Assembly: GCA_947650365.1 (NCBI GenBank)
Contig: OX393552.1
Span: 48,004,999-48,068,998, forward strand
Reading direction: 5' to 3'
From: Chamaelirium japonicum
Lineage: Eukaryota; Streptophyta; Magnoliopsida; Liliales; Melanthiaceae
DNA: 64,000 nucleotides
The translations under genes and the position numbers were made by a program. Each line of letters begins with the position of its first letter. The first letter of the stretch is position 1. The notes beneath the pieces are model-generated. The model saw only the letters and a list, made by a program, of their open reading frames with translations, ran no database searches and was not told the origin of the DNA. Positions 25,044-37,376 of the stretch are shown here, piece by piece.

Positions 25044-26205
25044 GCTCAAATGTATCCATTCTAATTCATTCGTGCGATCCATTCTAACTCGTTCATACGA
25101 TCCATTCTAATTTGTTCGTACGATCCATTCTAATTCGTTCGTACGAACCATTCTAATTCATTCGTATGATCCATTCTAATTCATTCCTATGATCTATTCT
25201 AATTCATTCGCTCGAATGTATCCGTTCTAATTCATTCGTTCGATCCATTCTAATTCATTCATACGATCCATTCAAATTCATTCGCACGATCCATTTGAAT
25301 CCATTCGTACGATCCATTATAATTCATTCTCACAAATATAACCTTTCTAATTCATTTGTACGATCCATTCTAATTCATTCGTACGATCCATTCTAATCCA
25401 TTCGTACGATCCATTCTAATTCATTCGCACGAATGTAACCATTCTAATTCATTCGTACGATCCATTCTAATTCATTCCTACGATCCATTCTAATTCATTC
25501 GCACGAATGTATCCATTCTAATTCATTAGCACGATCCATTCTAATTCATTCCTATGATCCATTCTAATTCATTCGTACGATCCATTCTAATTCATTCGCT
25601 CGAATGTATCCATTCTAATTCATTCGTACGATCCATTCTAATTCGTTCATACGATCCATTCTAATTCGTTCGTATGATCCATTCTAATTCGTTTGTACGA
25701 TCCATTCTAATTCATTCGTCCGATCCATTCTAATTCATTCGCACAAATGTATCCATTATAATTCATTCGTACGATCCATTCTAATTAATTTGCACGATCC
25801 ATTCTAATTCAGTCGTATGAATGTATCCATTTTAATTCATTCGTACGATCCATTCTAATTCATTCGTATGATCGATTCTAATTCATTTGCACGATCCATT
25901 CTAATTCATTCGTACGATCTATTCTAATTCATTCGTATGATCCATTCTAATTTATTCGTTCAAAAATATCCATTCTAATTCATTCGTACGATCCATTCTA
26001 ATTCATTCGCACGATCCATTCTAGTTCATTCGTACGATCCATTCTAATTCATTCGTACGATCCGTTCTAATTGATTCGCACGATCCATTCTAATTCATTT
26101 GTATGATCTATTCTAATTCTTTCGTACGATCCATTCAAATTTAATCGTATGATCTATTCTAATTCATTCTTACGATCTATTCTAATTCATTCGCACGAAT
26201 GTATC
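25031..26205 (-). repeat. satellite block 30, - orientation
   Basis: Carries a clean copy of the 400-bp variant string at 25316-25700 and the GTTC-AAAAATATCC unit near 25960. It exits through GAATGTATC|ATACGAATG, as block 2 does. Confidence 0.92.
25316..25700 (-). repeat. 400-bp higher-order repeat, clear copy
   Basis: Ordered variants: CTCAC-AAATATAACCTTT, CCATTCGTACG, GCAC-GAATGTAACC, CCTAC, GCAC-GAATGTATCC, AGCACG, CCTATG, GCTC-GAATGTATCC, ATTCGTTCATACG, ATTCGTTCGTATG. The same order is at 54310-54700, and in part at 6905-7250, 9040-9340, 39280-39560, 50516-50960 and 60200-60415. Reverse-complement copies lie in + blocks (for example 14230-14450, 24720-24915, 61760-61960). Confidence 0.87.
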
Positions 26206-26534
26206 ATACGAATGAATTAGAATGGATCATGTGAATGAATTAGAATGGATCGTGCGAATGAATTAGAATGGATCGTACGAACGAATTAGAATGGATCGTA
26301 CGAACGAATTAGAATGGATCGTATGAACGAATTAGAATGGATCATACGAATGAATTATAATGGATACATTAGAGCGAATGAATTAGAATGGATCCACCGA
26401 ATGAGTTAGAATGGATCATACGAATGAATTAGAATGGATCGTACGAATGAATTAGAATGGATTGTGCGAATGAATTAGAATGGATCGTATGAATGAATAA
26501 GAATGGATCGTACGAATGGATTAGAATGGATCGT
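26206..26534 (+). repeat. satellite block 31, + orientation
   Basis: Contains the GAACGAATTAG run and a GGATCCACCGAATGAG marker near 26388. It ends at TCGTACGA. Confidence 0.91.
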
Positions 26535-29385
26535 ACGATCCAATCTAATTCATTCGCACGAATGTTTCTAATTCATTCGCACGATCCATTCTAATTCATT
26601 CGTACGATCCATTCTAAATCATTCGCACGATCCATTCTTATTCATTCATTCGATCCATTCTAATTCATTCGCACAATCCATTCTAATTCATTCGTACGAT
26701 CCATTCTAATTCATTCGTATGATCTATTCTAACTCATTCGGTGGATCCATTCTAATTCATTCGTACGATCCATTCTAATTTATTTGCATGAATATACGAT
26801 CCATTCTAATTCATTAGCACAAAAGTATCCATTCTAATTCATTCGTACGATCCATTCTAATTCATTTGTATGATCTATTCTAATTCATTCGCACAAATAT
26901 ATCAATTATAATTCTTTTGTTCGATCCATTCTAATTCATTCGCATAAATATATCCAATCTAATTCATTCGTACGATCCATTCTAATTCATTCGCACGATC
27001 CATTCTAATTCAATCGCACAAATGTATCCATTCTAATTCATTCGTACAATCCATTCTAATTCATTCGCATGATCCATTCTAATTCATTCGTACGATCCAT
27101 TCTAATTTATTTGTACGATCCATTCTAATTCATTCGCAGGAATGTATCCATTCTAATTTATTCGTACGATCCATTCTAATTCATTTGCACGAATGTAACC
27201 ATTCTAATTCATTCGTACGATCCATTCGTATGATCCATTCAAATTCAGTCGCAAGAATGTATCCATTCTAATTCATTCGTATGATCAATTCTAATTCATT
27301 CGTACGATCCGTTCTAATTTATTCATACAATCCATTCTATTCTTACAATCCATTCTAATTTATTCGTACAAATGTATCTATTCTAATTCATTCGTACGAT
27401 CCATTCTAATTCATTCATACGATTCATTCTAATTCATTCGCACGATCCATTCTAATTCATTCGTACAATCCATTCTAATCCATTCGCACGAATGTATCCA
27501 TTCTAATGCATTCGTACGATTCATTATAATTCATTCGCACGATCCATTCTAATTCATTCGTACGATCCATTCTTATTCATTCATACGATCCATTCTAATT
27601 CATTCGCACAATCCATTCTAATCCATTCGTACGATCCATTCTAATTCATTCGTATGATCCATTCTGACTCATTCGGTGCATCCATTCTAATTTATTCGTA
27701 CGATCCATTCTAATTCATTTATACGATCCATTCTAATTTATTTGCACGAATATACGATACATTCTAATTCATTCGCACAAATGTATCCATTCTAATTCAT
27801 TCATACGATCCATTCTAATTCAATCGTATGATCTATTCTAATTCATTCGCACGAATGTAACCATTCTAATTCATTCGTATGATTCATTCTAATTCTTTCG
27901 TATGAGCTATTCTAATTCATTCGTACGATCCATTCTAATTCATTCGTACGATCTATTCTAATCCATTCGTACGATCCATTCTAATTCATTCGTACGATCC
28001 ATTCTAATTCATTCTCACAAATGTAACTTTTCTAATTCATTTGTAAGATCCATTCTAATTCATTCGTACGATCCATTCTAATCCATTCGTACGATCCATT
28101 CTAATCCATTCGTATGATCCATTCTAATTCATTCGCACGAATGTAACCATTCTAATTCATTCGTACGATCCATTCTAATTCATTCCTATGATTCATTCTA
28201 ATTCATTCGTACGATCCATTCTAATTCATTCGCATGAATGTATCCATTCTAATTCATTCGCACGATCCATTCTAATTCATTCGTACGATCCATTCTAATT
28301 TATTCGTACGATCCATTCTAATTCATTCGTACGATCCATTTTAATGCATTTGTACGATTCATTCTAATTCATTGGCACGATCTATTCTAATTCATTTGAT
28401 GATCCATTCTAATTTATTTGCACGAATATACGATCTATTCTAATTTATTCGCAAGAATGTATCCATTCTAATTCATTCGTACAATCCATTCTAATTTATT
28501 CGTACAAATGTATCCATTCTAATTCATTCGTACGATCCATTCTAATTCATTCGTACGATTCATTCTAATTCATTCGCACGATCCATTCTAATTCATTCAT
28601 ACGATCCATTCTAATTCATTCGCACGAATGTATCCATTCTAATGCATTCGTACGATTCATTCTAATTCATTTGCACGATCCATTCTAATTCACTCGTATG
28701 ATCCATTCTTATTCATTCATACGATCCATTCTAATTCATTCGCACGATCCATTCTAATTCATTCGTACGATCCATTCTAATTCATTTATATGATCCATTC
28801 TAACTCATTCGGTGGATCCATTCTAATTCATTCGTACGATCCATTCTAATTCATTCGCACGATCCATTCTAACTCATTCGTACGATCCATTCTAATTCAT
28901 TTGTACGATCCATTCTAATTCATTCGTACGATCCATTCAAATTCATTCGCAAGAATGTATCCATTCTAATTCATTCGCACGATCAATTCTAATTCATTCG
29001 TACGATCCGTTCTAATTTATTCATACAATCCATTCTAATTCATTCGTACAATCCATTCTAATTTATTCGTACGATCCATTCTATCTATTCTAATTCATTC
29101 GCATGATTCATTCTAATTCATTCGTACGATCTATTCTAATTCATTCGTACAATCCATTCAAATTCATTCGTACGATGCAATCTAATTCATTCGCACAAAT
29201 GTATCTATTCTAATTCATTCGTATGATCCACTCTAATCCATTCGTATGATCCATTCTAATTCATTCGCATGAATGTAACCATTCTAATTCATTCATATGA
29301 TCCATTCTAATTCATTCGTACAATCCAATCTAATTTAAACGTACGATCCATTCTAATTCATTCACATGATGTATTTTAATTCATT

Positions 29386-30030
29386 CGCACGATCCATTGT
29401 ATTTCATTCGTACGATCCATTCTAATTCATTCGTACGATCTATTCTAATTTATTCTTACAATCCATTCTAATTCATTCGTACGATCTATTCAAATTCGTT
29501 TTTACAAATGTATCCATTCTAATTCATTTGTACGATACATTCTAATTCATTCGCATGATCGATTCTAATTCATTAGTATGATTCATTCTAATACATTCGT
29601 GTGATCCATTCTAATTCATTCATACGATCTATTCTAATTCATTCGCACTATCCATCCTAATTCATTCGTACGATCCATTCTAATTCATTCGCATGAATGT
29701 ATCAATTCAAATTCATTCGTACGATCCATTCTAATTCATTTGCACGAATGTATCTATTTTAATTTATTCGTACGATCCATTCTAATTCATTTGTACGATC
29801 CATTCTCATTCATTCGCACGAATGTATCGATTCTAATTCATTCGTACGATCCATTCTAATTCATTCGTACGATCCATTCTAATTCATTCGCACGAATGTA
29901 TCCATTCTAATTTATTCGTACAATCCATTCAAATTCATTCGTACGGTACATTCTAATTCATTCATACGATCCATTCTTATTCATTCATACGATCCATTCT
30001 AATTCATTTGCATGAATGTATCCATTCTAA
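29386..30030 (-). repeat. roughly 650-bp duplication, partner 33585-34290
   Basis: Shares the rare variants CCATTGTATTTCATTC, GATCGATTC, ATTAGTATGATTC, CATTCTCATTC and GTATCGATTC in order with 33585-34290. The offset is 4,201 bp at the start and 4,247 bp later; the 46-bp step equals two extra 23-mers in the second copy. Confidence 0.9.
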
Positions 30031-30700
30031 TTCATTCGTACGATCCATTCTAATTCATTCGCACGATCCATTATAATTCATTCATAAGATCCATTCTAAT
30101 TCATTCGTATGATCCATTCTAATTCATTCGTACGATCTATTCTAATTCATTCACACTAATGTATCCATTCTAATTAATTCGTACGATCCATTCTAATTTA
30201 TTTGTACGATCCATTCTATTTCATTCGCATGAATGGATTCATTCTAATTCATTTTTACGATCCATTCTAATTCATTCGCATGATCCATTCTAATTCATTC
30301 GTACGATCCATTCTAATTCATTCGCACGATCCATTCTAATTCATTCGCACGAGTGTATGCATTCTAATTCATTTGTACAATCCTTTCTAATTCATTCGCA
30401 TGATCCATTCTAATTCATTCGTACGATCCATTCTATTTCATTCGCACGAATCTATCCATTCTAATTCATTCGTACGATCCATTCTAATTTATTCCTACGA
30501 TCCATTCTAATTCATTCGCAAGAATTTATCTTTTTTAATTCATTCGTATGATCCATTCTAATTCATTCGTACGATCCATTCTAATTTATTCCTACGATCC
30601 ATTCTAATTCATTCGCAAGAATTTATCTTTTTTAATTCATTCGTATGATCCATTCTAATTCATTCGTACGATCCATTCCAATTCATTCGCACAATTGTAT
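29880..30700 (-). repeat. 2.1-kb higher-order repeat, copy 1
   Basis: Contains CCATTCAAATTCATTC, CCATTATAATTC, CACAC-TAATGTATCC and GCAAGAATTTATC in order. The same order is found 2,100 bp further on, and the first part again near 34130-34380. Confidence 0.88.
30481..30675 (-). repeat. 97-bp exact-looking tandem duplication
   Basis: ATTCTAATTTATTCCTACG ... GCAAGAATTTATC ... occurs at 30481 and again at 30578. The period of 97 bp equals three 23-mers plus one 28-mer, so the duplication kept monomer phase. Confidence 0.92.
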
Positions 30701-31979
30701 CCATTTTAATTCATTCATACGATCCATTCTAATTCATTCGCACGATCCATTCTAATTCATTCGTACGATCCATTCTAATTCATTCACACAAATGTATCCA
30801 TTCTAATTCATTCGTATGATCCATTCTAATTCATTCGCATGATCCATTCTAATTCATTCGTACGATCCATTCTAATTCATTCGTACGATCCATTCTAATT
30901 CATTTGCACGAATGTATCCATTCTAGTTCATTCGTACGATCCATTCTAATTCATTTGTACGATCCATTCTAATTAATTCGCACGATCCATTCTAATTCAT
31001 TCGCATGATCTATTGTAATTCATTCATATGATCCATTTTAATTCATTCATACGATCCATTCTAATTCATTTGCACCTGCCCATTCTAATTCATTCGTACG
31101 ATCCATTCTAATTAAGTCGCACGATCTATTTTAATTCATTCGTACGATCCATTCTAATTCATTCGTACGATCCATTTTATTTTATTTGTACGATCCATTC
31201 TAATTCATTTGTATGATCAATTCTAATTCATTCTAATTCATTCGTACGATCCATTCTAATTTAGTCGCTTGAATGTATCCATTTTAATTCATTCGTACGA
31301 TCCATTCTAATTCATTCGCACGAATGTATCCATTCTAATTTATCGTACGATCCATTCTAATTCTTTCGCACGATCCATTCTAATTCATTCGTACGATCCA
31401 TTCTAATTCATTCATACGATCCATACTATTTCATTCGCACGAATGTATCCATTCTAATTCATTCGTATGATCCATTCTAATTCATTCGTACGATCTATTC
31501 TAATTCATTCGCACGAATGTATCCATTCTAATTCATTCGTACGATCCATTCTAATTTATTCGCACGACCCATTCTAATTTTTTCGCATGATACATTCTAA
31601 TTCATTCGTACGATCCATTCTAATTTATTCACATGAATGTATCCATTATAATTTATTCGTACAAACCATTCTAATTCATTTGCAAGATCCATTATAATTC
31701 ATTCGTACGATCCAATCTAATTTATTCGTACGATCTATTTCAATTTATTTGTACGATCCATTCTAATTTATTCGCATGAATTTATCCATTCTAATTCATT
31801 CATACGATCCATTCTAATTCATTCGCATAATCCTTCTCATTCATTGATAAAATCCATTCTAATTCAATCGTACGATCCATTCAAATTCATTCGAATGAAT
31901 GTATCCATTCTAATTCATTCGTACGATCCATTCTAATTCATTCGCACGATCCATTCTAATTTATTCGTATGATCCATTC

Positions 31980-32640
31980 TAATTCATTCGCACGAATGTA
32001 TCCATTCTAATTCATTCGTATGATCCATTCAAATTCATTCGTACGATGCATCCTAATTTTTTTGTACGATCCATTCTCATTCATTCATACGATCCATTCT
32101 AATTCATTCGCACGAATGTATCCATTCTAATTCATTCGTACGATCCATTCTAATTCATTCGCACGATCCATTATAATTCATTCATACGATACATTCTAAT
32201 TCATTCATATGATCCATTCTAATTCATTCATACGATCTATTCTAATTCATTCACACTAATGTATCCATTCTAATTAATTCGTACGATCCATTCTAATTTA
32301 TTTGTACGATCCATTCTAATTCATTCGCACGAATGGATCCATTCTAATTCATTTGTACGATCCATTCTAATTCATTCGCATGAATGTATGTATTCTAATT
32401 CATTTGTACAATCCATTCTAATTCATTCGCACGATCCATTCTAATTCATTCGTACGATCCATTCTATTTCATTCGCATGAATGTATCCATTGTAATTCAT
32501 TCGTATGATCTATTCTAATTCATTCATACGATCCATTCTAATTCGTTCGCAAGAATTTATCTATTTTAATTCATTCGTATGATCCATTCTAATTCATTCG
32601 TACGATTCATTCTAATTCATTCGCACGAATGAATCCATTC
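31980..32640 (-). repeat. 2.1-kb higher-order repeat, copy 2
   Basis: The offset from copy 1 is 2,100 bp at both CCATTCAAATTC (29925 to 32025) and TCACACTAATG (30151 to 32251). Confidence 0.88.
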
Positions 32641-33584
32641 TAATTCACTCGTACGATCAATTCCAATTCATTCGCACGATCCATTCTAATTCAGTCGTAC
32701 GATCCATTCTAATTTATTCGTACGATCTATTGTAATTCATTCGCACGAATGTATCCATTCTAATTCATTCGAACGATTCATTCTAATTCATTCGCACGAT
32801 CCATTCTAATTCATTCGTACGATCCATTCTAATCCATTCGTATGATCCATTCTAATTTATTTGCACGAATGTATCCATTCTAATTCATTCTTACGATTCA
32901 TTCTAATTCATTCACACGACCCATTCTAATCCATTCGTATGATCCATTCTAATTCATTCGTACGATCCATTCTAAATCATTCGCACGAATGTATCCATTC
33001 TAATTCATTCGTACGATCCATTCTAATTCATTCGAACGCTCCAATCGAATTCATTCGTACGCTCCAACCTAATTCATTCGTACGATGCATTCTAATCCAT
33101 TCGTACGATCCAATCTAATTTATTCATACGATTCATTTTAATTCATTCACACGATCCATTCTAATTCATTCGTACGATCCATTCTAATTCATTCGGAAGA
33201 TCCATTCTAATTCATTCGCACAAATGTATCCATTCTAATTCAATCGTACGATCCATTCTAATTCATTTGTACGATCCATTCTAATTCATTTGCACGAATG
33301 TATCATTTCTAATTCATTCGTACGATCCATTCTATTTCATTCGTATGAATGTATCCATTCTAATTCATTCGTACGATCCATTCTAATTCTTTCGCACGAA
33401 TGTATCCGTGCTAATTCATTCGTACGATCCATTCTAATTCATTCACACAATCCATTCTTATTCATTCGTATGATCCATTCTTATTCATTTGGACGATCCA
33501 TTCTAATTCATTCATACGATCCATTCTAATTCATACGCACGAATGTATCCTTTCTTATTCATTCGTACGATCCATTCTAATTCA

Positions 33585-34290
33585 TTCGCACGATCCATTG
33601 TATTTCATTCGTACGATCCATTCTAATTCATTCGTACGATCTATTCTAATTTATTCTTACGATCCATTCTAATTCATTCGTACGATCTATTCTAATTTAT
33701 TCTTACGATCCATTCTAATTCATTCGTACGATCTATTCAAATTCTTTCTCACAAATGTATCCATTCTAATTCATTTGTACGATACATTCTAATTCATTCG
33801 CACGATCGATTCTAATTCATTAGTATGATTCATTCTAATACATTTGTGCGATCTATTCTAATTCATTCATACGATTTATTCTAATTCATTCGCACTAGCC
33901 GATCTAATTCATTCGTACGATCCATTCTAATTCCTTCGCACGAATGTATCAATTCTAATTCATTCGTACGATCCATTCTAATTAATTCGCACGAATATAT
34001 CTATTTTAATTTTTTCGTACGATCCATTCTAATTAATTTGTACGATCCATTCTCATTCATTCGCACGAATGTATCGATTCTAATTCATTTGCACGATCCA
34101 TTCTAATTCATTCGTATGATCTATTCTAATTCATTCGCACGAATGTATCCATTCTAATTCATTCGTACGATCCATTCAAATTCATTCGCACGATACATTC
34201 TAATTCATTCGTACGATCCATTCTTTTTTATTCATACGATCCATTCTAATTCATTCGCACGAATGTATCTATTCTAATTCATTCGTACGA
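33585..34290 (-). repeat. roughly 700-bp duplication, partner 29386-30030
   Basis: Same string as its partner with one two-unit (46-bp) local expansion (TAATTTATTCTTACGATCC repeated). Confidence 0.9.
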
Positions 34291-34380
34291 TCCATTATAA
34301 TTCATTCGCACGATCCATTATAATTCATTCATATGATCCATTCTAATTCATTCATACGATCCATTCTAATTCATTCGTAC
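34130..34380 (-). repeat. 2.1-kb higher-order repeat, copy 3 (partial)
   Basis: Starts the same string (CCATTCAAATTC at 34172, CCATTATAATTC near 34310) about 2,147 bp after copy 2, then breaks off into a GGTGGATCC-bearing segment. Confidence 0.82.
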
Positions 34381-34728
34381 GATCCATTCTAATTCATTCG
34401 TATGATCTATTCTAACTCATTCGGTGGATCCATTCTATTTCATTCCTACGATCCATTCTAATTCATTCGTATGATCCATTCTAATTCATTCGTACGATCC
34501 ATTCTAATTCATTCGTATAATCCATTCTAATTTATTTGTACGATCCATTCTAATTCATTCATACGATCCATTCTAATCCATTCGTACGATCCATTCTAAT
34601 CCATTCGTACGATCCATTCTAATTCATTCGCACAAATGTAACCATTCTAATTCATTCGTACGATCCATTCTAATTGATTCCTACGATCCATTCTAATTCA
34701 TTCTTACGATCTATTCTAATTCATTCGT

Positions 34729-35488
34729 GCGAATGAATTAGAATGGATCGTACGAATGAATTAGAATGGTTACATTTGTGCGATGAATAAGAATGGAGCC
34801 ATTCGAGCGAATGAATTAGAATGGATCGTACGAATGAATAAGAATGGATCGTACGAATGAATTAGAATGGATCATACGAATGAATTAGAATGGATCGTAC
34901 GAATGAATTAGAATGGATTGTGCGAATGAATTAGAATGGATCGTATGAATGAATAAGAATGGATCGTACGAATGAATTAGAATGGATCGTGCGAATGAAT
35001 TAGAACGAATCGTACGAATGCATTAGAATGGATCGTACGAATGAATTAGAATAGCTCATACGAATGAATTAGAATGAATCGTACGAATGAATTAGAATGG
35101 TTACATTCGTGCGAATGAATTAGAATAGATCATACGAATGAATTAGAATGGATCGTACGAATGAATTAGAATGGATCATACAAATGAATTAGAATGGATC
35201 GTACGAATGGATTAGAATGGATCGTACGAATGGATTAGAATGGATCGTACGAATGCATTAGAATGGATACATTCGTGCGAATGAATTAGAATGGATCGTA
35301 CGAAAGAATTAGAATGGATAGTACGAATGAATTCGAATGGATCATACGAATGGATTAGAATGGATCGTACGAATGGATTAGAATGGATTGTACCAATGGA
35401 TTAGAATTGATTGTGCGAATGAATTAGAATGGATACATTCGTGCGAATGAATTAGAATGGATCGGACGAATGAATTAGAATGGATCGT
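34729..35488 (+). repeat. satellite block 33, + orientation
   Basis: Near 34760-34800 it carries the short GCGATGAATAAGAATGG unit. It ends with the GGAC junction module on GATCGTACGATT. Confidence 0.92.
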
Positions 35489-35720
35489 ACGATTCATTCT
35501 AATTCATTCGTACGATCCATTCTAATGCATTCGTACGATTCATTCTAATTCATTCGCACGATCCATTCTAATTCATTCGTACGATCCATTCTTATTCATT
35601 CATACGATCCATTCTAATTCATTCGTATGATCCATTCTAATTCATTCGTACGATCCATTCTAATTCATTTGTATGATCCATTCTAACTCATTCAGTGGAT
35701 CCATTCTAATTCATTCGTAC
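35436..35720. repeat. +/- junction module, copy at 35.5 kb
   Basis: Full-length copy; its GGTGGATCC unit has become CAGTGGATCC. Confidence 0.9.
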
Positions 35721-36429
35721 GATCCATTCTACTGCATTCATACGATTCATTCTAATTCATTCGCACGATCTATTCTAATTCATTCGTACGATCCATTCTT
35801 ATTCATTCATACGATCCATTCTAATTCATTCGTACGATCCATTCTAATTCATTCATACGATCCATTCTAATTCATTCGTATGATCCATTCTAACTCATTC
35901 GGTGGATCCATTCTAATTCATTCATACGATTCTAATTCATTCGTACGATCCATTCTAATTCGTTCAAACGATCCATTCTAATTCATTCGTACAATCCATT
36001 CTAATTTATTCCTACGATCCTTTCTAATTCATTCGCACGAATGTATCTATTCTAATTTATTCGCACGATCCATTCTAATTCATTCGTATGATCCATTCTA
36101 ATTCATTCCTACGATCTATTCTAATTCATTCGCTCTAATGTATCCATTCTAATTCATTCGTAAGATCCATTCTAATTCATTCGTATGATCCATTCTAACT
36201 CATTCGGTGGATCCATTCTAATTCATTCGTACGATCCATTCTAATTCATTCGCACGATCCATTCTAATTTATTCGTACGATCCATTCTAATTCATTCGTA
36301 CGATCTATTCTAATTCATTCGCATGATCCATTCTAATTCATTCGCATGATCCATTCTAATTCATTCGTACGATTCATTCGTACGATTCATTCGTACGATT
36401 CATTCGTACGATCCATTCTATTCATTCGT
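35489..36429 (-). repeat. satellite block 34, - orientation
   Basis: Opens with the '-' half of the junction module. GGTGGATCC-type markers occur near 35690, 35897 and 36205. It ends with a 13-bp mini-array and a CGTACG palindrome. A 65-codon open stretch at 35673-35870 is repeat translation. Confidence 0.92.
36366..36404 (-). repeat. 13-bp mini-array, three full units
   Basis: CGTACGATTCATT repeats three times with flanking partial units. It is the 13-mer half of the monomer with the decamer (CCATTCTAAT on this strand) deleted, and it multiplied alone. Confidence 0.93.
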
Positions 36430-36550
36430 ACGAATGAATTTGAATGGATCATACAAATGAATTAGAAAGGTTACATTCGTGAGAATGAATTAGAATGGAT
36501 ACATTTGTTCGAATGAATTAGAATAGATTAGAATGGATCGTACGAATGAA
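36395..36550. repeat. -/+ junction duplication, partner 43135-43290
   Basis: Both carry GATTCATTCGTACG, the shortened CCATTCTATTC unit, the CGTACG switch, GAATTTGAATGG, AGAAAGGTT, ACATTTGT and GAATAGATTAGAATGG in order. Confidence 0.9.
36420..36439. repeat. 20-bp perfect palindrome at -/+ switch
   Basis: ATTCATTCGT followed by ACGAATGAAT. The left neighbour unit is shortened (CCATTCTATTC), and the same shortened unit is present at the 43169 switch. Confidence 0.93.
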
Positions 36551-37073
36551 TTAGAATGGATACATTTGAGCGAATGAATTAGAATGAATCATACGAATGA
36601 ATTAAAATGGATCATAGGAATGAATTAGAATGGATCATACGAATGAATTAGAACGGATCGTGCGAATGAACTAGAATGGATTGTACGAATGAATTAGAAT
36701 AGATCGTACGAATGAATTAGAATGGATCGTACGAATGAATTAGAATGGATACCTTTGTGCATATGAATTAGAATGGATCGTACGAATGAATTAGAATGGA
36801 TCATATTAATGAATTAGAATGGATCCTACGAATGAATTAGAATGGATCGTAGGAATGAATTAGAATGGATTGTACGAATGAATTAGAATGGTTACATTCG
36901 TGCGAATGAATTAGAATGGATCATAGGAATGAATTAGAACGGATTGTGCGAATGAATTAGAATGGATCGTACGAATGAATTAGAATGGATCGTACGAATG
37001 AATTAGAATGGATACCTTTGTGCATATGAATTAGAATGGATTAGAATGGATTAGAATGGATCGTACGAATGAA
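36430..37073 (+). repeat. satellite block 35, + orientation
   Basis: Contains a tandem duplication with a 263-bp offset, marked by ACCTTTGTGCATATG at 36751 and 37014. It ends with three decamers and a GAATTC switch. Confidence 0.91.
37031..37060 (+). repeat. decamer run, three copies
   Basis: TTAGAATGGA three times in tandem with no CGTAC tail. It is the + strand counterpart of 12481-12510. Confidence 0.93.
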
Positions 37074-37376
37074 TTCTAATTCCATTCTAATTCATTAGTA
37101 TGATCCATTCTAATTCATTCGTACAATCCATTCAAATTCATTCGTACGATCTATTCTAATTCATTCGCACGAATATAACCTTTCTAATTCATTTATATGA
37201 TCCATTCTAATTCATTCGTACGATCCATTCCAATCCATTTGTACGATCCATTCTAATCCATTCGTACAATCCATTCTAATTTATTCGCTCGAATGTATCC
37301 ATTCTAATTCATTCGTACAATCCAATCTAATTCGTTCTAACGATCCATTCTAATTCGTTCGTACGATCCATTCTAA
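37074..37376 (-). repeat. satellite block 36, - orientation
   Basis: About twelve units. The exit join CCATTCTAA|AATGAGTTAG is the exact reverse complement of the exit of block 4. Confidence 0.91.

Larger units (their letters stand above)
26535..34728 (-). repeat. satellite block 32, - orientation, longest
   Basis: An 8.2-kb run without an orientation switch, the longest in the window. Its right two thirds has a roughly 2.1-kb internal period (features below), and units there are more divergent (TTTTTTAATTC, TTGTATTTC). An open stretch of 79 codons at 33290-33529 is repeat translation. It exits at CATTCG-TG-CGAATG. Confidence 0.93.

Noticed and set aside
33290..33529. 79-codon open reading frame
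   Set aside because: Same repeat arithmetic as above, lengthened by 28-mers and CTTATTC variants; not a gene.
35673..35870. 65-codon open reading frame
   Set aside because: Translation of the satellite only.
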